A DNA stretch of 64,000 nt, taken from Oikopleura dioica. Its lineage: Eukaryota; Chordata; Appendicularia; Copelata; Oikopleuridae. The translations under genes were made by a program, and so were the position numbers. Shown in pieces: positions 10,817 through 22,485 of the stretch; within the stretch, counting starts at the first letter, position 1; each line of letters opens with the position of its first letter. Location: the NCBI GenBank assembly GCA_907165135.1, contig OU015567.1, positions 935,001-999,000 of the forward strand, in the 5' to 3' direction. The notes under the pieces are model-generated. The model made no database searches, had not been told where the DNA came from, and worked only from the letters and a program-made list of their open reading frames with translations.

Positions 10817-11176
10817 ATGATCTACGAAGTGACTGTCAAAATAAACAGTGAAATACAGAAGGAATATGAAGAGTACATGAAGAAGCATATCCAAGGTAAT
10901 CAAGCATGAATTTACCCTTGAAAGTTTTAAGATGTGGTGAATACAAAATGCTTCACGACCGCCAACTGGTTCACTTTTTCTGAGGACAACAACGACAAGA
11001 GCATCACCTCTTACGTCATCACTTACAAAGCGAAGTCCGAAGATTCCTTCAACGAGTACCAAAAAACCTACGCCAAAGCCCTCCAAAAGGAGCACACCGA
11101 GCTCTGGGCGGAAAAATTTTCCGCCTCTCGAAGATTGCTTTTTGAAAAAATGACCTTTGTCGACTTGGATCTTTAA
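10817..11176 (+). CDS. DUF4286 family protein
   Basis: Two exons (10817-10895 and 10932-11176) joined by a 36 bp GT-AG intron encode about 107 residues. The N-terminus MIYEVTVKINSEIQKEYEEYMKKHI followed by TANWFTF matches the start of the small DUF4286 domain as I remember it. The protein has no signal peptide or membrane segment, so it is probably soluble and intracellular. The function of the family is not established. The gene converges on the unknown gene at 11289-12943. The AATAAA near 11199 (+) and its counterpart on the other strand near 11230 are only about 30 bases apart, so the two 3' ends nearly overlap. Confidence 0.7.
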
Positions 11177-11288
11177 ATTTTGAAATCAACGAAGAGAATA
11201 AATCTTAAAATCAAGGAGCATAGAATTTTTATTGAACAATTATTTACATATACATAAAAGGATCATAAACTGAATGAAATTTGTGGAG

Positions 11289-12943
11289 TTATTTTCCTCG
11301 AAGCGAGAGATATTCTTGATCTCGGCGGTGCTGGTCGGAGATTTCAGCTGCGATCTTTTCTTTTTGGGTCATTTTTGTCGTCCAGAATTTCACTGAAATT
11401 TATGTTATTTTTTCTAGGAAAAGAGATTCACCAGATAGCAAGTGAGTTTTATAATTTTTCTATTATTTCAACAAAAAGATGTTAAAAATATGGGACTTTT
11501 GAAGATTGAAATTTCATTTATGGTCCTTAAAAAATTACAAATGAGCTCACCTTTTCCCGAAAACCCAGTCTTCTTCTTTGGCATTTGCTCCTGCACCCTC
11601 GGAGTCGGATTGAGCGACATCTTCACCGTGTTGATATGGCTGATAGCGTCAGTGCTGATAACCGTTGGTCCAGAAATATCCGCCGCGGTGAGTCGTTTCT
11701 TTTGCGGCTCCGTTTTTATCGCTTTGGCGACTCGTTCCGTTTTCTTCGCTTTCGGAGTTTTGACGCTGATTTTCGAGCTCTGGTTCTTTTTCGCTGGGTT
11801 GAAGAAGCCAAAGTCAGCGTCGGGACGAGAGGCGTCGGAAATCTCCTCGTGGAGGGTCTGGAGAGGAAGAGAAAAGGCAGCGGAGAGGAGACGCTTCTTT
11901 GACTTTCTTTTGATGCTTCCTCCTTTTTTCAAGTCCGTGGATGAAGCGGAAGACCCGGTGTTTTTGGCCGGAAGGGGTTGAGGATCTCCGATCTTGTTCA
12001 AGCCACGGTCCAAGCTGAAGGAAAAGGATGAATAAAGGAGATTTGAAAGAAGGAAAAAAAATGTTTTTTTAGAAATTTTTTTTCGGAAAATTGAAAAATA
12101 GACGAAAATTTGAACCCTTCTGTTCGCTGACCCGTGCAACCGAAAAACCTCGGTTATTTGTACTTAAAATCTTCGAGTGCGAAAAATTCAATCGCGGGTA
12201 TAATCCTCCTCCACGCTTGGCCAATTTTCCAGTGCCCCTTATTTTCTATTTTTTCGTTAATCACATAATCGCCAATTTACGCGAAACAAATGACAAATTT
12301 TCAATTTTCCACGGGGCTAGCGATTTTGGCAATTATGGAGATTTCCGGAGTGGTAAAAAAATGGGCGATAAAAATTCGGGTCGATAAAAAAGTGGATAAA
12401 AAGATGGATCCGATGAATCTACGAAATTACCTGAGTGTGCGAGGCGTGGCTCCAGATAGATCGATGCAAACCAGATCATCGTCTTGGCCAATCTGGAAGT
12501 AATCTGAAAATCTGGGTTAAGAAATTAGTTTAAATTTTAATTTTCGAGAAAACATTTTACTCAAATTTGATTTTAATTTTACCTGGTTTTCGTTGGAAAT
12601 TCTTGACCGAGCTGGTCCTCACTGGCCCAGATCGTCTGATAGACAGACTAGTAGACGGATCGGAGTATGCCTTGAAAATGTCGCTTGAACTAGCCCACTT
12701 CTTGTTCAGCGTCGTTTCGTCGCTCAAAGTCGTCCCACAAGTTCGGCAAGAAGCGTTCAGTCGCGACATTGTCGATCCGATCGAATGCCTTGGCCGGTTG
12801 ATGGTCCGGGAGTTGGATCGCAAGACGGTTCGAAATTCAGAACGAGTTGGATTCTCCGGCGCCTTGACCTCCGTTCGCCGCGCCACGTGACCCGCCGAGA
12901 CATCAGCAGTTCGATGCGGGATGTTCGGCTGGGGATACTCCAT
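11289..12943 (-). CDS. unknown basic, Ser/Lys-rich protein
   Basis: Four coding exons can be joined in frame. Exon 1 starts at 12943 (MEYPQPNIPHRTADVSAGH) and ends VKNFQRKP. A second short exon gives DYFQIGQDDDLVCIDLSGA, a third runs LDRGLNKIGDPQPLPAKNTG to KKKTGFSGK, and a last one (about 11395-11289) ends EYLSLRGK. The middle is rich in Lys, Ser, Thr and Pro with stretches such as KRKSKKR and KTPKAKKTERVAKAIK, suggesting a nuclear or chromatin-associated, largely disordered protein. Exon 1 contains one CRTCGTTLSDETTL segment that could bind metal, but only one CxxC is present. TATTTTTAG just upstream of the start could be a splice or trans-splice acceptor. I do not recognise the family. Confidence 0.65.
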
Positions 12944-13007
12944 CGCTAAAAATACTGTTTTAAAAAGGTCATCGCACAGCTGGAATTCCCAAAAAGCAAA
13001 TGCCTAA

Positions 13008-13525
13008 CTACAGTAATTGCTTTATGTTGAAGATCAATTTGGAGCTTTCTTTATCTTCCTCTTGGATCGCGAAAAAGCTGAACAAAGTCGAACAAAGAGG
13101 GGTTGTGTGATTTTTATAAACGCTTATTATTATCCTCTCATGTGAGGAAGAATAATACTGAAAGGCAGGTTTCACGATTGAGCACTCTTCTGAGCTACTG
13201 TAGTTCAGCAAAAAAGGACGACAAAATCAAAAACCAGGAGAAAAGCCGCTTGCGGCTTTGAATGATTTTTTTCCTGGTTAAAATTATGCTTAAAATAAGC
13301 TCTGTTTTGAAATAGCCGCGCGCGGCTTTTTTGAAAATCGTAAAAAAAATTATCATATCAAATATAAAAGTCGTAAATAGCCGAAAATTAAGGTCGAAAA
13401 GCCGAAAGCGGCTTTTTTTTTCGAGAAAAATTCGAAGTATTCTACCCTTATTTTTTGAACTTACATAAAATTCGCTGAATCTTCTTTCCATAAAACTTGT
13501 TCATCGAGTTCTGCTCCTCCATTGA
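13008..13525 (-). CDS. possible small gene, uncertain
   Basis: On the minus strand an ATG at 13525 opens MEEQNSMNKFYGKKIQRIL and runs into a good donor (GTAAGT) near 13464. Downstream, after a hairpin-rich repeat, the strand has an acceptor-like GATCCAAG followed by EDKESSKLIFNIKQLL and a stop at about 13008. The intermediate splicing cannot be settled and the protein is not recognised. It may be a real two- or three-exon gene whose intron was invaded by the repeat. Confidence 0.25.
13241..13420. repeat. cluster of AAAGCCGC...GCGGCTTT hairpins
   Basis: Three short perfect or near-perfect palindromes of the form AAAAGCCGCttGCGGCTTT lie within 180 bases, separated by AT-rich DNA. The same hairpins fill the middle of the GGGCTCGGCAACC elements at 25911, 31516 and 37331, so this is probably a degraded member. 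Confidence 0.65.
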
Positions 13526-15032
13526 ATCTCGGTTTCTCTCCACTGTTGGAAATTTCCCGTTTCTGCTCTTTTCGTTATTCTCAGTTTTTGAAAAAAAAAA
13601 TCAATTTTGTCCTTGGTCGAAGTTAATTATCTAATATTTCTCCGCTCTTTTTTGAATGAGTGGTGTTGATTGATTTCAAATAATATGGCTCCGGGTTCGC
13701 GTGGAGCCAATTTGCCGCGACGATTTTTTTTTGGCGCTAGATGGTGCGAGAGGGGGCGCCTTGTGGGTGGACAGGGTGGTGGAAATCTCGGAACAGCTGG
13801 GCGCCCCGCTAAGAAGCCGGTTTGATGTCCGGCTGGGGCTGAGAAGGCCTAAGCAGGAAATGGTGATAAGGGCCTTTTCCGGTGAGAATTTACATTGTAT
13901 GGATCCGGAAAGATGTCAGTTGGTCAATGATACTAATTTTAGTATTAATTTATCATGATGCTTACAATTTAATCGGCCTGCAGAGATTCAATATCTTCCG
14001 AAGCGTGTATCAGATAAAGCTTATTCTTAAAATTTTAATAATATAATGAAGAATATAACAATATGATTTTTGAGTAAGAATTCTAGTAAAAAGTCTAAAA
14101 AGCTCAGAGCCTCGTACTAGATGAAGAATCACAATTAATTGATAACTTCTAGAACGGAAAGTCAGATTTCTAGCTGTAAAAACTTCAAATTCACGAATGT
14201 TATTCTTGAATCTAGCCATCCGGAGAAGCAAGAATCAGAAAATAATATTTAGAAGGAATTACAACCTGTATCGTTTTGCGCGACTGAATTTATTGGGGCT
14301 GTTTCCGGTCCGTAATCAACAAAATTTTGAAGATTCAGACGATACGTCAAAGACTAAAGGCGGCATGAACTAGAACTTTCGTTCGGAAGTTGAAAACATA
14401 ATGAAAGTCGTAAATCTCGAAATGTCTTTCTCCAGATAAACCCATTTTTATGCCAAAATTATTGCGATTTCGTCAATTTTAATCAAAATAAGCTACTCTT
14501 GAATCTGAATTAAGCTTGTGAATTTAAGGGTATCAACTTCGAAGACGCAGAAACTCACGGTTAAAAGCGTTTTCTACCTTCATTTTTTCTATGTTTACCA
14601 AACTTTGTCCCCCTTACAAAGGGCCCTTTCAAATCCAAAAACTCCGACATCAATGATCCCTTAGCAAATACTTTTGGGATTTTTCATGTTCCAAATTTTA
14701 AATGTTTCAAAAACACTGTTTGCTTCCCACGGAAAGAATCACCGTTTTCCGTCGCATTTTTGAGCAATCATTTCGTCTGGCCATCGGTCGATAATTCGTG
14801 GTGATTGCGTTTTCCGTTTTTACGAAGAGTGAATTATGAGCGCATAAAAAAGAGGAGCAATTTTCGAGCCAAAAATTGAACCTCTTGACTCAATAAGTGA
14901 TCCGTCAGTCTCATAAACCCGGGGGAAGACAGATTGATAGTTTGAGAAATGAGGCTCTCAGAACTATTTTTGGGACGTAATTACCGTTGATTCAAGGGGG
15001 TTAGAACAAGATGAATAATCACTCTTGATCTG

Positions 15033-15215
15033 TGGTCGGCGACCTGTGTAGAAAATCTAAGTCAGGGTCTCAAAGAGCTGAAAGTGAAAAGCTGCTCAGC
15101 GCTTTTTTTTAACGAAGCAGCTTTGCGGCTTTTTATATAAAAAAAACAGCTGCGCGGCTTTCGATTTCAGCTCTTTGTGACCCTGACTCAGGTTTTTTAC
15201 ACAGGGTGCCGAGCC
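15033..15215. mobile_element. GGGCTCGGCAACC-family element, intergenic copy
   Basis: The ends GGTCGGCGACCTGTGTAG and the mirror CACAGGGTGCCGAGCC match the family. The middle has GAGCTGAAA / TTTCAGCTC and hairpins of AAAGCTGC..GCGGCTTT. No gene was found around this copy. Confidence 0.8.
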
Positions 15216-16401
15216 AAGTTCTTGAGGTACCGTCAATTCTAAGATTTGGGACATATCGCTTTTTGAGGGGTAAATTAGCATCAAAATATTATTCTTGCAT
15301 TAGGGACACTCATCCCTTCGCGAGAGCGATTAGCAGGGCCGCGTTTGAACATCAAAAGCCCGTGTCAATTGTTCCTCTCATGTGGATTTCGTGGATTTGT
15401 CAAAAAAAAAGGACAGTCGGGGTTCTCTTTTCGATTCATAAATAGAAGAATAAAAGGGCGGGTACTTTGTTGCATGAATTTTTGAATAAACGATTCATCC
15501 TCTTCTTTCGATTTTCGAGAAAAAATGATCGGGCAAATGCTAGATTAATAAATTGTTTATTGATTGTCTATCGTCATCCTGTCTGAAACACTAGAAAACT
15601 AATCCTCTTTTCTCGCATAAACATCACCCCGTGCCCCTTCAGTTGCAACCATTTACAGCTGGCGGATGTTTTTCCTCGAAAAAGTCGATCGAGCGAGGCC
15701 ACAATCCCTATCTGCTTGTTCCCAAAATTCAGTTTTGAAAATGTCGCGGATCAGGATCATCGCGCAGGAATCTGTCAATCCACTTTTTCGGCAAGTGGCT
15801 GAATTTGATTCTGTGGATGATTTTATTTTTGAGAATTGATTTTAAAAATCAGGATCCTGAAAGATTTTAAAATAAAAGCCGCGCAGCGGCTTCTTGAAAT
15901 CGTCATTTCAATCTTTACAAAAATTCCAGCGAAGCCGCTTGTTGAGGATTTTAACATAGCTTGCCGAGCCCTTACTGTAAAAAAAACCCTGTCAAAAAAG
16001 GAGTTACTGAACAAACGACGCAATTATTTCACTCATTGAGCTGTCAAAATCTAACCCCTCCTGATCCGCGAATCTCATCCCTTCAATTATCGCCTTAGCT
16101 GTCAAAGAGTCTGTCCTCGTTTTTAAATTTTCCTTTTTTCCACCTTCCTTGCGTCGAAATCGAAGGCGGGAAATTTCATTACAGCAGAAGCTCGCTAATT
16201 TTGGACATATTGCGAGAGTTGCTCGATGATTTCTATCACTGCGCCACTTCAAACGCGGCGCGTGGAGGGCGTCTTCATCTGGTGCGCTAAATAAATCATG
16301 CCGGGCGTTTTATCTTTGCGCATTTGTTGCCGATTAGGGAAGGCAGGTCAGCCATCGTCAAAGTCAAGATCAAAAAAATAGAAGTGATGAGGGTGATTAA
16401 T

Positions 16402-16817
16402 GGTCGCCACTGAAAATGTAACGAATGTAACGGATGTAACGAATGTAACGAATTTACTGAAAATGTAACGAAGACAGAGACATGTTGTTGTTAATCAGCT
16501 GATTCTAGAAACTTTTTCCAAAAAGCGATATTCTGGAGCATCATTTCAAATGAGATTAGAACACCCCTAAAATAGCATATAAATAAAAAAAAAGTGCACA
16601 GTAGTATTTAAAAAGGTTTATTATCTGATTTAGTTTGTCTCTTAGAGATAAATCCAGTGAAAACGCCCGCTCCGCGGCTGAAATGGTAGGAAACTCAAGG
16701 GGGTGAAATAAGAAAAACAAAAAATCTCTAGAATTTTACTGAAAATGTAACGAGAAAAAGACATGTTTTTGTTGTTTGCGTTACATTTGTTACATTCGTT
16801 ACATTTTCAGTGCCGTC
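16402..16817. mobile_element. inverted-repeat element with 9 bp target duplication
   Basis: The ends carry CACTGAAAATGTAACGAATG and its mirror CATTCGTTACATTTTCAGTG, with further TGTAACGAA repeats inside both arms. GTGATTAAT flanks both sides (16393-16401 and 16818-16826). A 9 bp duplication suggests Mutator-like transposition; that is inference from the duplication length. Confidence 0.8.
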
Positions 16818-18284
16818 GTGATTAATTAATCAATAAGAAAAAGAAGGAGATACCGCAGAGATCGGATCTTTCGACAAATTTCTCTCTAGAGTTCTAGAAA
16901 TTCATAAGGAAATTAAAGGAGGTCTCCTCCTTGATTTCAGAGGGTTAGGGTTAGGTTTAAGTAGAGCAAAATTTCAGGCTCCAGATTTGTTTTTTTCTCA
17001 AATGGAAAGAATCGATAAATTCCTGCGATTGATTGTTTTTTCTAGTTCAAAATAAATCCATCTAAGACCAAAATCAAATAAAACGAGGCGCACCTGTTTG
17101 ACTCGCTACCCTGTCAGGAACAGGTCAACATTGTCACGCCGAGTCTATTTGACCCTCGGCTGGGGGGCAAATAATCGGCTCGCAGGAACAGTTACTGTCT
17201 GCAATACCGGGATATCGTAAGTGTTTATAATGATAACCTGTTGGGATTTTTGTGTATCTTCCAAATATTTTCATTTTTCAGCCTTTTCCGCCCCGTTTTT
17301 CTGTTAAAAATCTCGCGAAACTGAATCCATTTCCTGCTTCGAGCAAAACAGCTGTTCGCAAAATTCTAATCCCTTCTCAGCCGTTGATGAAAAAACACGA
17401 ACTCCCTATCACGCGTAGCGGAACTTTCTAAATCGCGCGAAATTACCGCAAATTATTCAAATCCGATCTCACGGGCACAGAACTTTGCGAAATTCTTTAT
17501 AAACAATTTTTCGTTCAGAAAGGGGGAGAATTTTTCCCACTGAGATAATCTGGCGGAAAATGCACAGATGTTGCTCTGAAAGGGTGAATTCTAATTAATA
17601 AAAGAAAAAAGGGGATTTTGTGGAAATCGGATTGGAGAGTAACGAAGCCTTTGGGATTGCTGCTGCTTCATTTCTCGGAGAACAGAGCGATACCAGTTCA
17701 TTGTTCCATCATCGACCTTTTGAAGGAATCGTCTGAGTCTTTTGATAATTTGGGTCCCCAATTTCGGGGATAGTAGAGCCCCTCCTAACCCTTACCTAAG
17801 AACTCCCTCCTCGATAAGTCTCTTTTATAAAGAGTCCATGTTCATTTCACCCTAAACATGAGAAAGACTCAAAAGAACAGTCATTTTCGGGCGGTAGAAG
17901 GCGATTATCTTTAGAGCTCCTCCTAACCCTATATCAAACAAGGGGGCTAGTCCCCATGATCTTCACTCTAAGGCCTTAACCAGGGGGCATCGCCCCCCCC
18001 CCGGATCCCCCCTTAAGAAGTCCCAATCCCTACCCCTTATTCCTAAAGATTCTAGAGATATTAGATGGCTCGACTGATAGCCCCTCTCTACGTTTTGAGC
18101 GCCCTACTGACCCTCCTTATCGATATTCGGGAGGGTAAGACTCTTCCCTTTCCTTCAAATTTTCAAAGAAAAATGGTCCTTCACTGAGTGGTCTACTCAT
18201 TTGCTTGATGATTTTTCTTCTTTCTTTTTCTGCTTCTTCGTCTAATCTTCCAGTTCTCCTTCAAAAAAAGTATAATTCTCTCTT

Positions 18285-18473
18285 TTAATTTATCTTTCTC
18301 TGCCGCTCTAGAATTTCTAGAACCGCAGAGCTCACATCACACCTGTATATTCTACCGCCGGCTTCGATCGACATTTCCCACCGACGAGAAACGAAAAAGT
18401 TTAATTTATCTGCTGAGTGTTTTTTTTTCAGTCTGAGAGAATCTTTTATTTGAGATTTGGTGGTTAGCCGCAC
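18285..18473 (-). CDS. possible small ORF, unrecognised
   Basis: A 62-codon frame on the minus strand, MRLTTKSQIKDSLRLKKKHS...AVLEILERQRKIN. The C-terminal half has a believable protein composition, but there is no homologue I recognise and no splice or poly-A support. It could be an exon of an unseen gene or chance. Confidence 0.2.
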   Translation of the reverse strand: MRLTTKSQIKDSLRLKKKHSADKLNFFVSRRWEMSIEAGGRIYRCDVSSAVLEILERQRKIN

Positions 18474-18669
18474 TCAATTAGAAATAATTGAGGCTCAGAA
18501 GGGTTGAGCGCGATCACCGATCAGGCAGAGCACGGGCAATTTAAAAGATTGAAAAAAGGGGGATGAAGAAATATCTATAGTTATGACTCATTCGTTTTCT
18601 GATGCGGTTGAAATTATCCTCCATGATATCAAGTTATGATTTTATATTGAAACAGATTCAAAAGCGACT

Positions 18670-19464
18670 TTATGCAATTTTATCGTAAAGAGACAAGGCT
18701 TGGCAAATCGACTGAAAATTTTTTTCAAAAAATAAATAGAAAATAAATCCATACTTTGTCATTTTTAGCGCCGCGAAGAAATTCTTCCTTTGATAGCTCA
18801 CCATCTCCGTTCTTCAAATATTTAAAACAAATTTTAAAATAATGAACTTACAATGTCCATTTTTGAGAAAATCCTGTCGACTCGTGATTCGGGGGAAAGG
18901 CTGTTTTGGGCAAACCGCTCGTCAGAACCCAACAAAGAAAAGATCGCTTCGACGATTTCGAGCATTTCTTCTTTTGTTATCGTCCCACTATTGTCCAAAT
19001 CGTACAACTGGAAGGCCCCTAAAGACGGTTTTGGTTTGTCGAAGAAAAGTTCACGTTACATTCGAGCTTTTCTTCTACATTGCCTCTTGAAGTAATTGAT
19101 AGTGCTTGGAGAAATTCACTTTTTGAGTTTTCTCTTTGAAATATTTTCCATTTCTTTTTAGAAGAAAACGCTCCAGAACTCGATAGATCCGTCGCCATTC
19201 TTGTCGAAAACGTTGAATACAAATTTAGCAAAAATTCTAGCGTCGCCATTTGGGAAGAATTTTTGGTAGATTTCTGCGAACTCGCTTTTTGAAAGTTTTC
19301 CGGTGGGGCAATCTCTTTGGAATCCAGCAAACCAGAGCTTTATTTCTTCTTCTGTGACTTCAAAAAGGAAGTTAGAAATAAGACGATTTTTTGAGATTAC
19401 AGGAGGTTTTTTCAGTCAGATCGTTGATTTCTTTTTTGCTCAATTTTGATTTACTCGCTCCCAT
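18670..19464 (-). CDS. NCS1: neuronal calcium sensor 1 (frequenin) orthologue
   Basis: A myristoylated EF-hand calcium sensor that regulates exocytosis, channels and PI4-kinase in animals. The start at 19464 gives MGASKSKLSKKEINDLTEKTSF, with the N-myristoylation glycine. LWFAGFQRDCPTGKLSKSEF (degenerate first EF hand) follows, then FVFNVFDKNGDGSIEF, FQLYDLDNSGTITKEE and KMDINGDGELSKEE (EF2-4 loops with acidic positions intact). The end QALSLYDKIA matches the usual ALSLYD tail. At least six exons are needed. One junction, between SIEF and EFLQALSITSRG, fits only a GA-AG intron (GAGCG...AAAAAG). The other introns are GT-AG. Full family length, so it should be functional. Confidence 0.93.
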
Positions 19465-19681
19465 TTTCGTGTTTCTTTGAGAATCTCTCTTTTTGAAAGT
19501 GCAGCTTTAGAATTATTGAGGGTTTCCTAATTGCCTCACAAAAAGAGAAAGTTTCAAAAGTAGTTGGAGATAATTCCTGCCAGGAGATAGTTCAGTCATA
19601 TTTGGGAAGTGAGTATTTTGCTCAAAGAATATTTATACAGCAGTAAAGATTCAGTTGTCTCTGTCCTTCTTTTATGATTCA

Positions 19682-20990
19682 TCAGGATAGCAGGAATCCA
19701 GTGAAACTTGACCACCCAAAGTCGACTTTACCACTTTCTAATCGAACTTCAACCGTGTCATTTTCTTTCAGATTAATCACTGCAGAAGTTGTTATCGTAA
19801 CATAAGCCGGCTTGAAAAGATTTGAATGATGATATTTTATATTTATTTAATAATATGATTAATTTCTATTCACCGAACTTGTTGCAACTGAAACGAACTC
19901 GCGGTTCCAATAAATTGCTATCCTTGTACTGCTCTTTTCAGTCTTGAAGGGGTTTTAATTTTCTCGATTATTGTTGTAATTTTATTTATTCTCAAAAGGT
20001 ACAAAGATTGTTAAAAACCTGTTCATGAACTGACGTACTAAAATAATAAACACCATCAACCGGTGCTATGAATTTGCCACTTGACGCATCCAGTCCACCA
20101 TTATTAGGGTTATATTCATTCAAATTCATCTTAACATCTTTGAACGGAATGACAGTGTTAGCCAAGCAGAAATCGGGGCTTGGGAGTAAAGCTCTAAAAG
20201 CGACTCGTCGCTTTGGCTCATATGGTTCGCCAGGTTCTCCTTTTTTTCCAGTTTTTCCAATCGTGCCTTGTTCACCAGTAATGGCATCTCCCTTCGGTCC
20301 AGCAGGACCAGGTTCCCCGATTCCAATGTCTCCTTTTTCGCCAACAGGTCCCCTCGCGCCTTTTTCTCCTGGGAGCCCAACGAGGCCATCGCGACCATCG
20401 CGTCCATTGCTTCCATCTTTGCCGTCTCGCCCATCTCTTCCTGGATAAAAAGGGCCGACCGAAGAACATTGGGTCTCGTTATTCTTGGGTTCTAAAATTC
20501 GTGGTGTCGACCTCGACAAAACGTCACATTGATCAATCGCTTCAGTGAAATCCGTTCGACAATCTCTAGCGCATTCGAAATTTTCGCTTTTATGGTTTGA
20601 AAATCAGTTAATTTTGTTATCAACACTCATTTCAAATCTGCTTGTGTCAATTGGAAATGCATTTTTTCAAGACTTCTTCGGCTAAAAGATATTTATACAA
20701 CATATATATATGAGTTTGTAAATGACATCTTGTTGATAAATGTTGAGTTTATTAGTAGATTTCGGCAGAACGTTTTCTCTAAGAGTTCAGTAGTTTTCAC
20801 TTTACAAGGCACTGAAGATGGTTACACAAGAAAACCGAAAACGTTCTGCCGAAATCTACTAATAAACTCAACATATATATATATATATAAAATCGCCTGA
20901 ATTTCGAAACTTACTTTGCTCCCTACAGCTGGCCCGTATATTCTGAGAAACAATCGACCGAGCGAGGAAAACAAAAACCAAAAATATCAT
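19682..20990 (-). CDS. secreted collagen-repeat / C1q-domain protein
   Basis: Probably a secreted trimeric C1q-like protein. The start at 20990 gives the signal peptide MIFLVFVFLARSIVS followed by a Cys-containing linker (ASCREQ). After a large intron holding a hairpin repeat, the next segments carry ECARDCRTDF and then a collagen stretch (GRDGRDGKDG to GKKGEPGEP, roughly 25 Gly-X-Y triplets with small interruptions). The C1q head follows: FRALLPSPDF, VIPFKDVKMNLNEYN, GKFIAPVDGVYYFSTSV. The final exons give KPAYVTITTSAVINL and DFGWSSFTGFLLS, typical of the last strands. The exon between the signal peptide and the collagen region is not fully resolved. The family call is firm; the ligand is unknown. 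Confidence 0.85.
20741..20873. repeat. hairpin element with ACGTTTTC/GAAAACGT boxes
   Basis: A 37-base left arm (TGTTGAGTTTATTAGTAGAT onward) is the exact mirror of the right arm ending CTACTAATAAACTCAACA. Just inside the right arm is CTGAAGATGG ... CCGAAAACGTTCTGC. The same layout occurs in the hairpin at 40238-40424, so both belong to one structural class. It lies in the first large intron of the C1q gene. Confidence 0.8.
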
Positions 20991-21302
20991 TCTCTGGACC
21001 CCAGAGTCTGGAGGAATAAAATCTTCAGAGTATGATAAACTTTAAAGTGATTTTATTTGGATAGGACCTACTTCCACAAGATACTCGTTTCCTTTATTTA
21101 AATCAATCAACTATCAGAGGTACTTTCGCCCGAAGGCACCTTCCGCTCTAAATGTTTATACTGAGAACATTTCATTATGTTGCTGTTAGCGGCGAAGACA
21201 TTCAAAGAGAAAAATGGATAAAAACTTTTATTCAATTTCAGGATCAGTTTTTTACAAAAAAATCTATGATATTCGATTAACATTGTGAAAAACAAACAAC
21301 AG

Positions 21303-22485
21303 TTGTTTATTTTCTTCTATGTTTTCTTCTTTTTTACCTCAATATCTCATTCGCGAGAATTGAAACAGTCCCAAAAGTTTCGGAATTCGTCGTTCCATTT
21401 GTAGATCATAGAGCGTCTATGATGAGAAAGCCAATTATCAGGCCTACGAAAGCGACAAAACATCGTGTGAGAATAGTAGATGCTCCATCAAATAATGTAG
21501 CGGAGTCAAATAAATGCAGCGCTGATGCAAAAGAAGGCGAAGAAGGTCAATTCAACCCGATCATGGTCATGTCCGTCAAGGGTTCTGGAAACACTTGGAC
21601 AAGACAACTGCTACAGGCTATTACAGGCGTTTATGCAGGAAGCATGCTGCATGTATGGCGAAATCGGCGAAGAGATGAATACGGAAGAGAAATTCAGAGA
21701 AGCAGATTGGCCGGGAGGCCATTTTGATCCTCTTTCTGGTCGACTTATCGGTAAGAAAGCTTGTTTTTCCCTTTTTTCAAGGCTTTTTTAGGGATAAAAA
21801 CGCACGCTAAACATCATCTCGAATTAGCATCATCTATCATCTTCATTATTCGAAATCCGTACGACACCTTCAAATCCGAATTCAACCGAAAACGAGGTCA
21901 CGTCCTTCCTGGTGAAAATGCTCACACAAAAGTCGTCGATCCTCGAATGTTCGCTGGTGATGCATGGAGACGAAACGTAGCGAAATTCAGTTCCCAATGG
22001 AATGGCTTTTATGAGACTCTAATCAAAGAAGCAAAAGAGGCAGAAAAGAATTACTACTTGTTGTTCTATGAAAACTTGAAAATCGATCTCGTCGGGGAAG
22101 CACGAAAAATCTACGATTTCTTGCAAAAAGACGCACTCAAAAGTGGAGAAGTTTTTACCGTTGAAAACATAGAAGACAGATTAAAGTGCATCGGAGAGGA
22201 GGATTTTTCAAAGTTCAAAAGGAAGCATCAGGAGCTGTCTTTTGAACTCTATACTGACGGTAAACTTTTAAGAGAAAACCATAAATTTTTCTATCATTTT
22301 ATTAGATGTTTTTCCTTAGAAATTTCAAAATGAAAATTAAATCTTACCATTATCAAATTCTTCTTCGTCAAAGTAATTTAGATGAAAAGCTTAAAATCAA
22401 CCAAAAAATCAACAACATCACTGAATTCTTCCGCGAAAACAATATTGACTATCCAAAAGACATCGTTTCTCGCTGGTTACAGTAG
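21303..22485 (+). pseudogene. WSCD-type sulfotransferase copy 1, frameshifted
   Basis: Type II membrane sulfotransferase of the Golgi by family. From about 21303 the frame encodes a hydrophobic anchor (VVYFLLCFLLFYLNISF), a stem, then the PAPS-binding loop VKGSGNTWTRQLLQAITG. A later segment IIFIIRNPYDTFKSEFNRKR is the 3'-phosphate motif. After Gly-Ser-Met the frame shifts: removing seven bases (CTGCATG, next to a near-copy) restores MYGEIGEEMN...FREADWPGGHFDPLSGRLIG, which aligns with copy 2 at 39001. Two introns, at the same positions as in copy 2, are GT-AG. The end is DIVSRWLQ. The start codon was not found. The shift may be a sequencing artefact; otherwise this copy is broken. Confidence 0.65.

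Larger units (their letters stand above)
13526..18284. other. long region without a firm gene
   Basis: Contains three repeat elements listed separately (15033, 16402 and a hairpin pair near 15880-15930). A GC-rich patch at 13681-13900 is open in more than one frame (for example 13701-13957, 85 codons) but has no splice or family support. A second GC-rich patch at 17085-17216 ends in a good donor (ATATC followed by GTAAGT). Pyrimidine-rich stretches lie at 17750-18150. None supports a gene on its own. Confidence 0.4.

Noticed and set aside
16004-16252. A minus-strand frame ending in an acidic segment
   Set aside because: The end looks protein-like, but the upstream part has no consistent frame or start and no family match.
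20068-20448. A 126-codon plus-strand Pro/Ser-rich frame
   Set aside because: It is the antisense shadow of the collagen Gly-X-Y repeats of the C1q gene on the minus strand.
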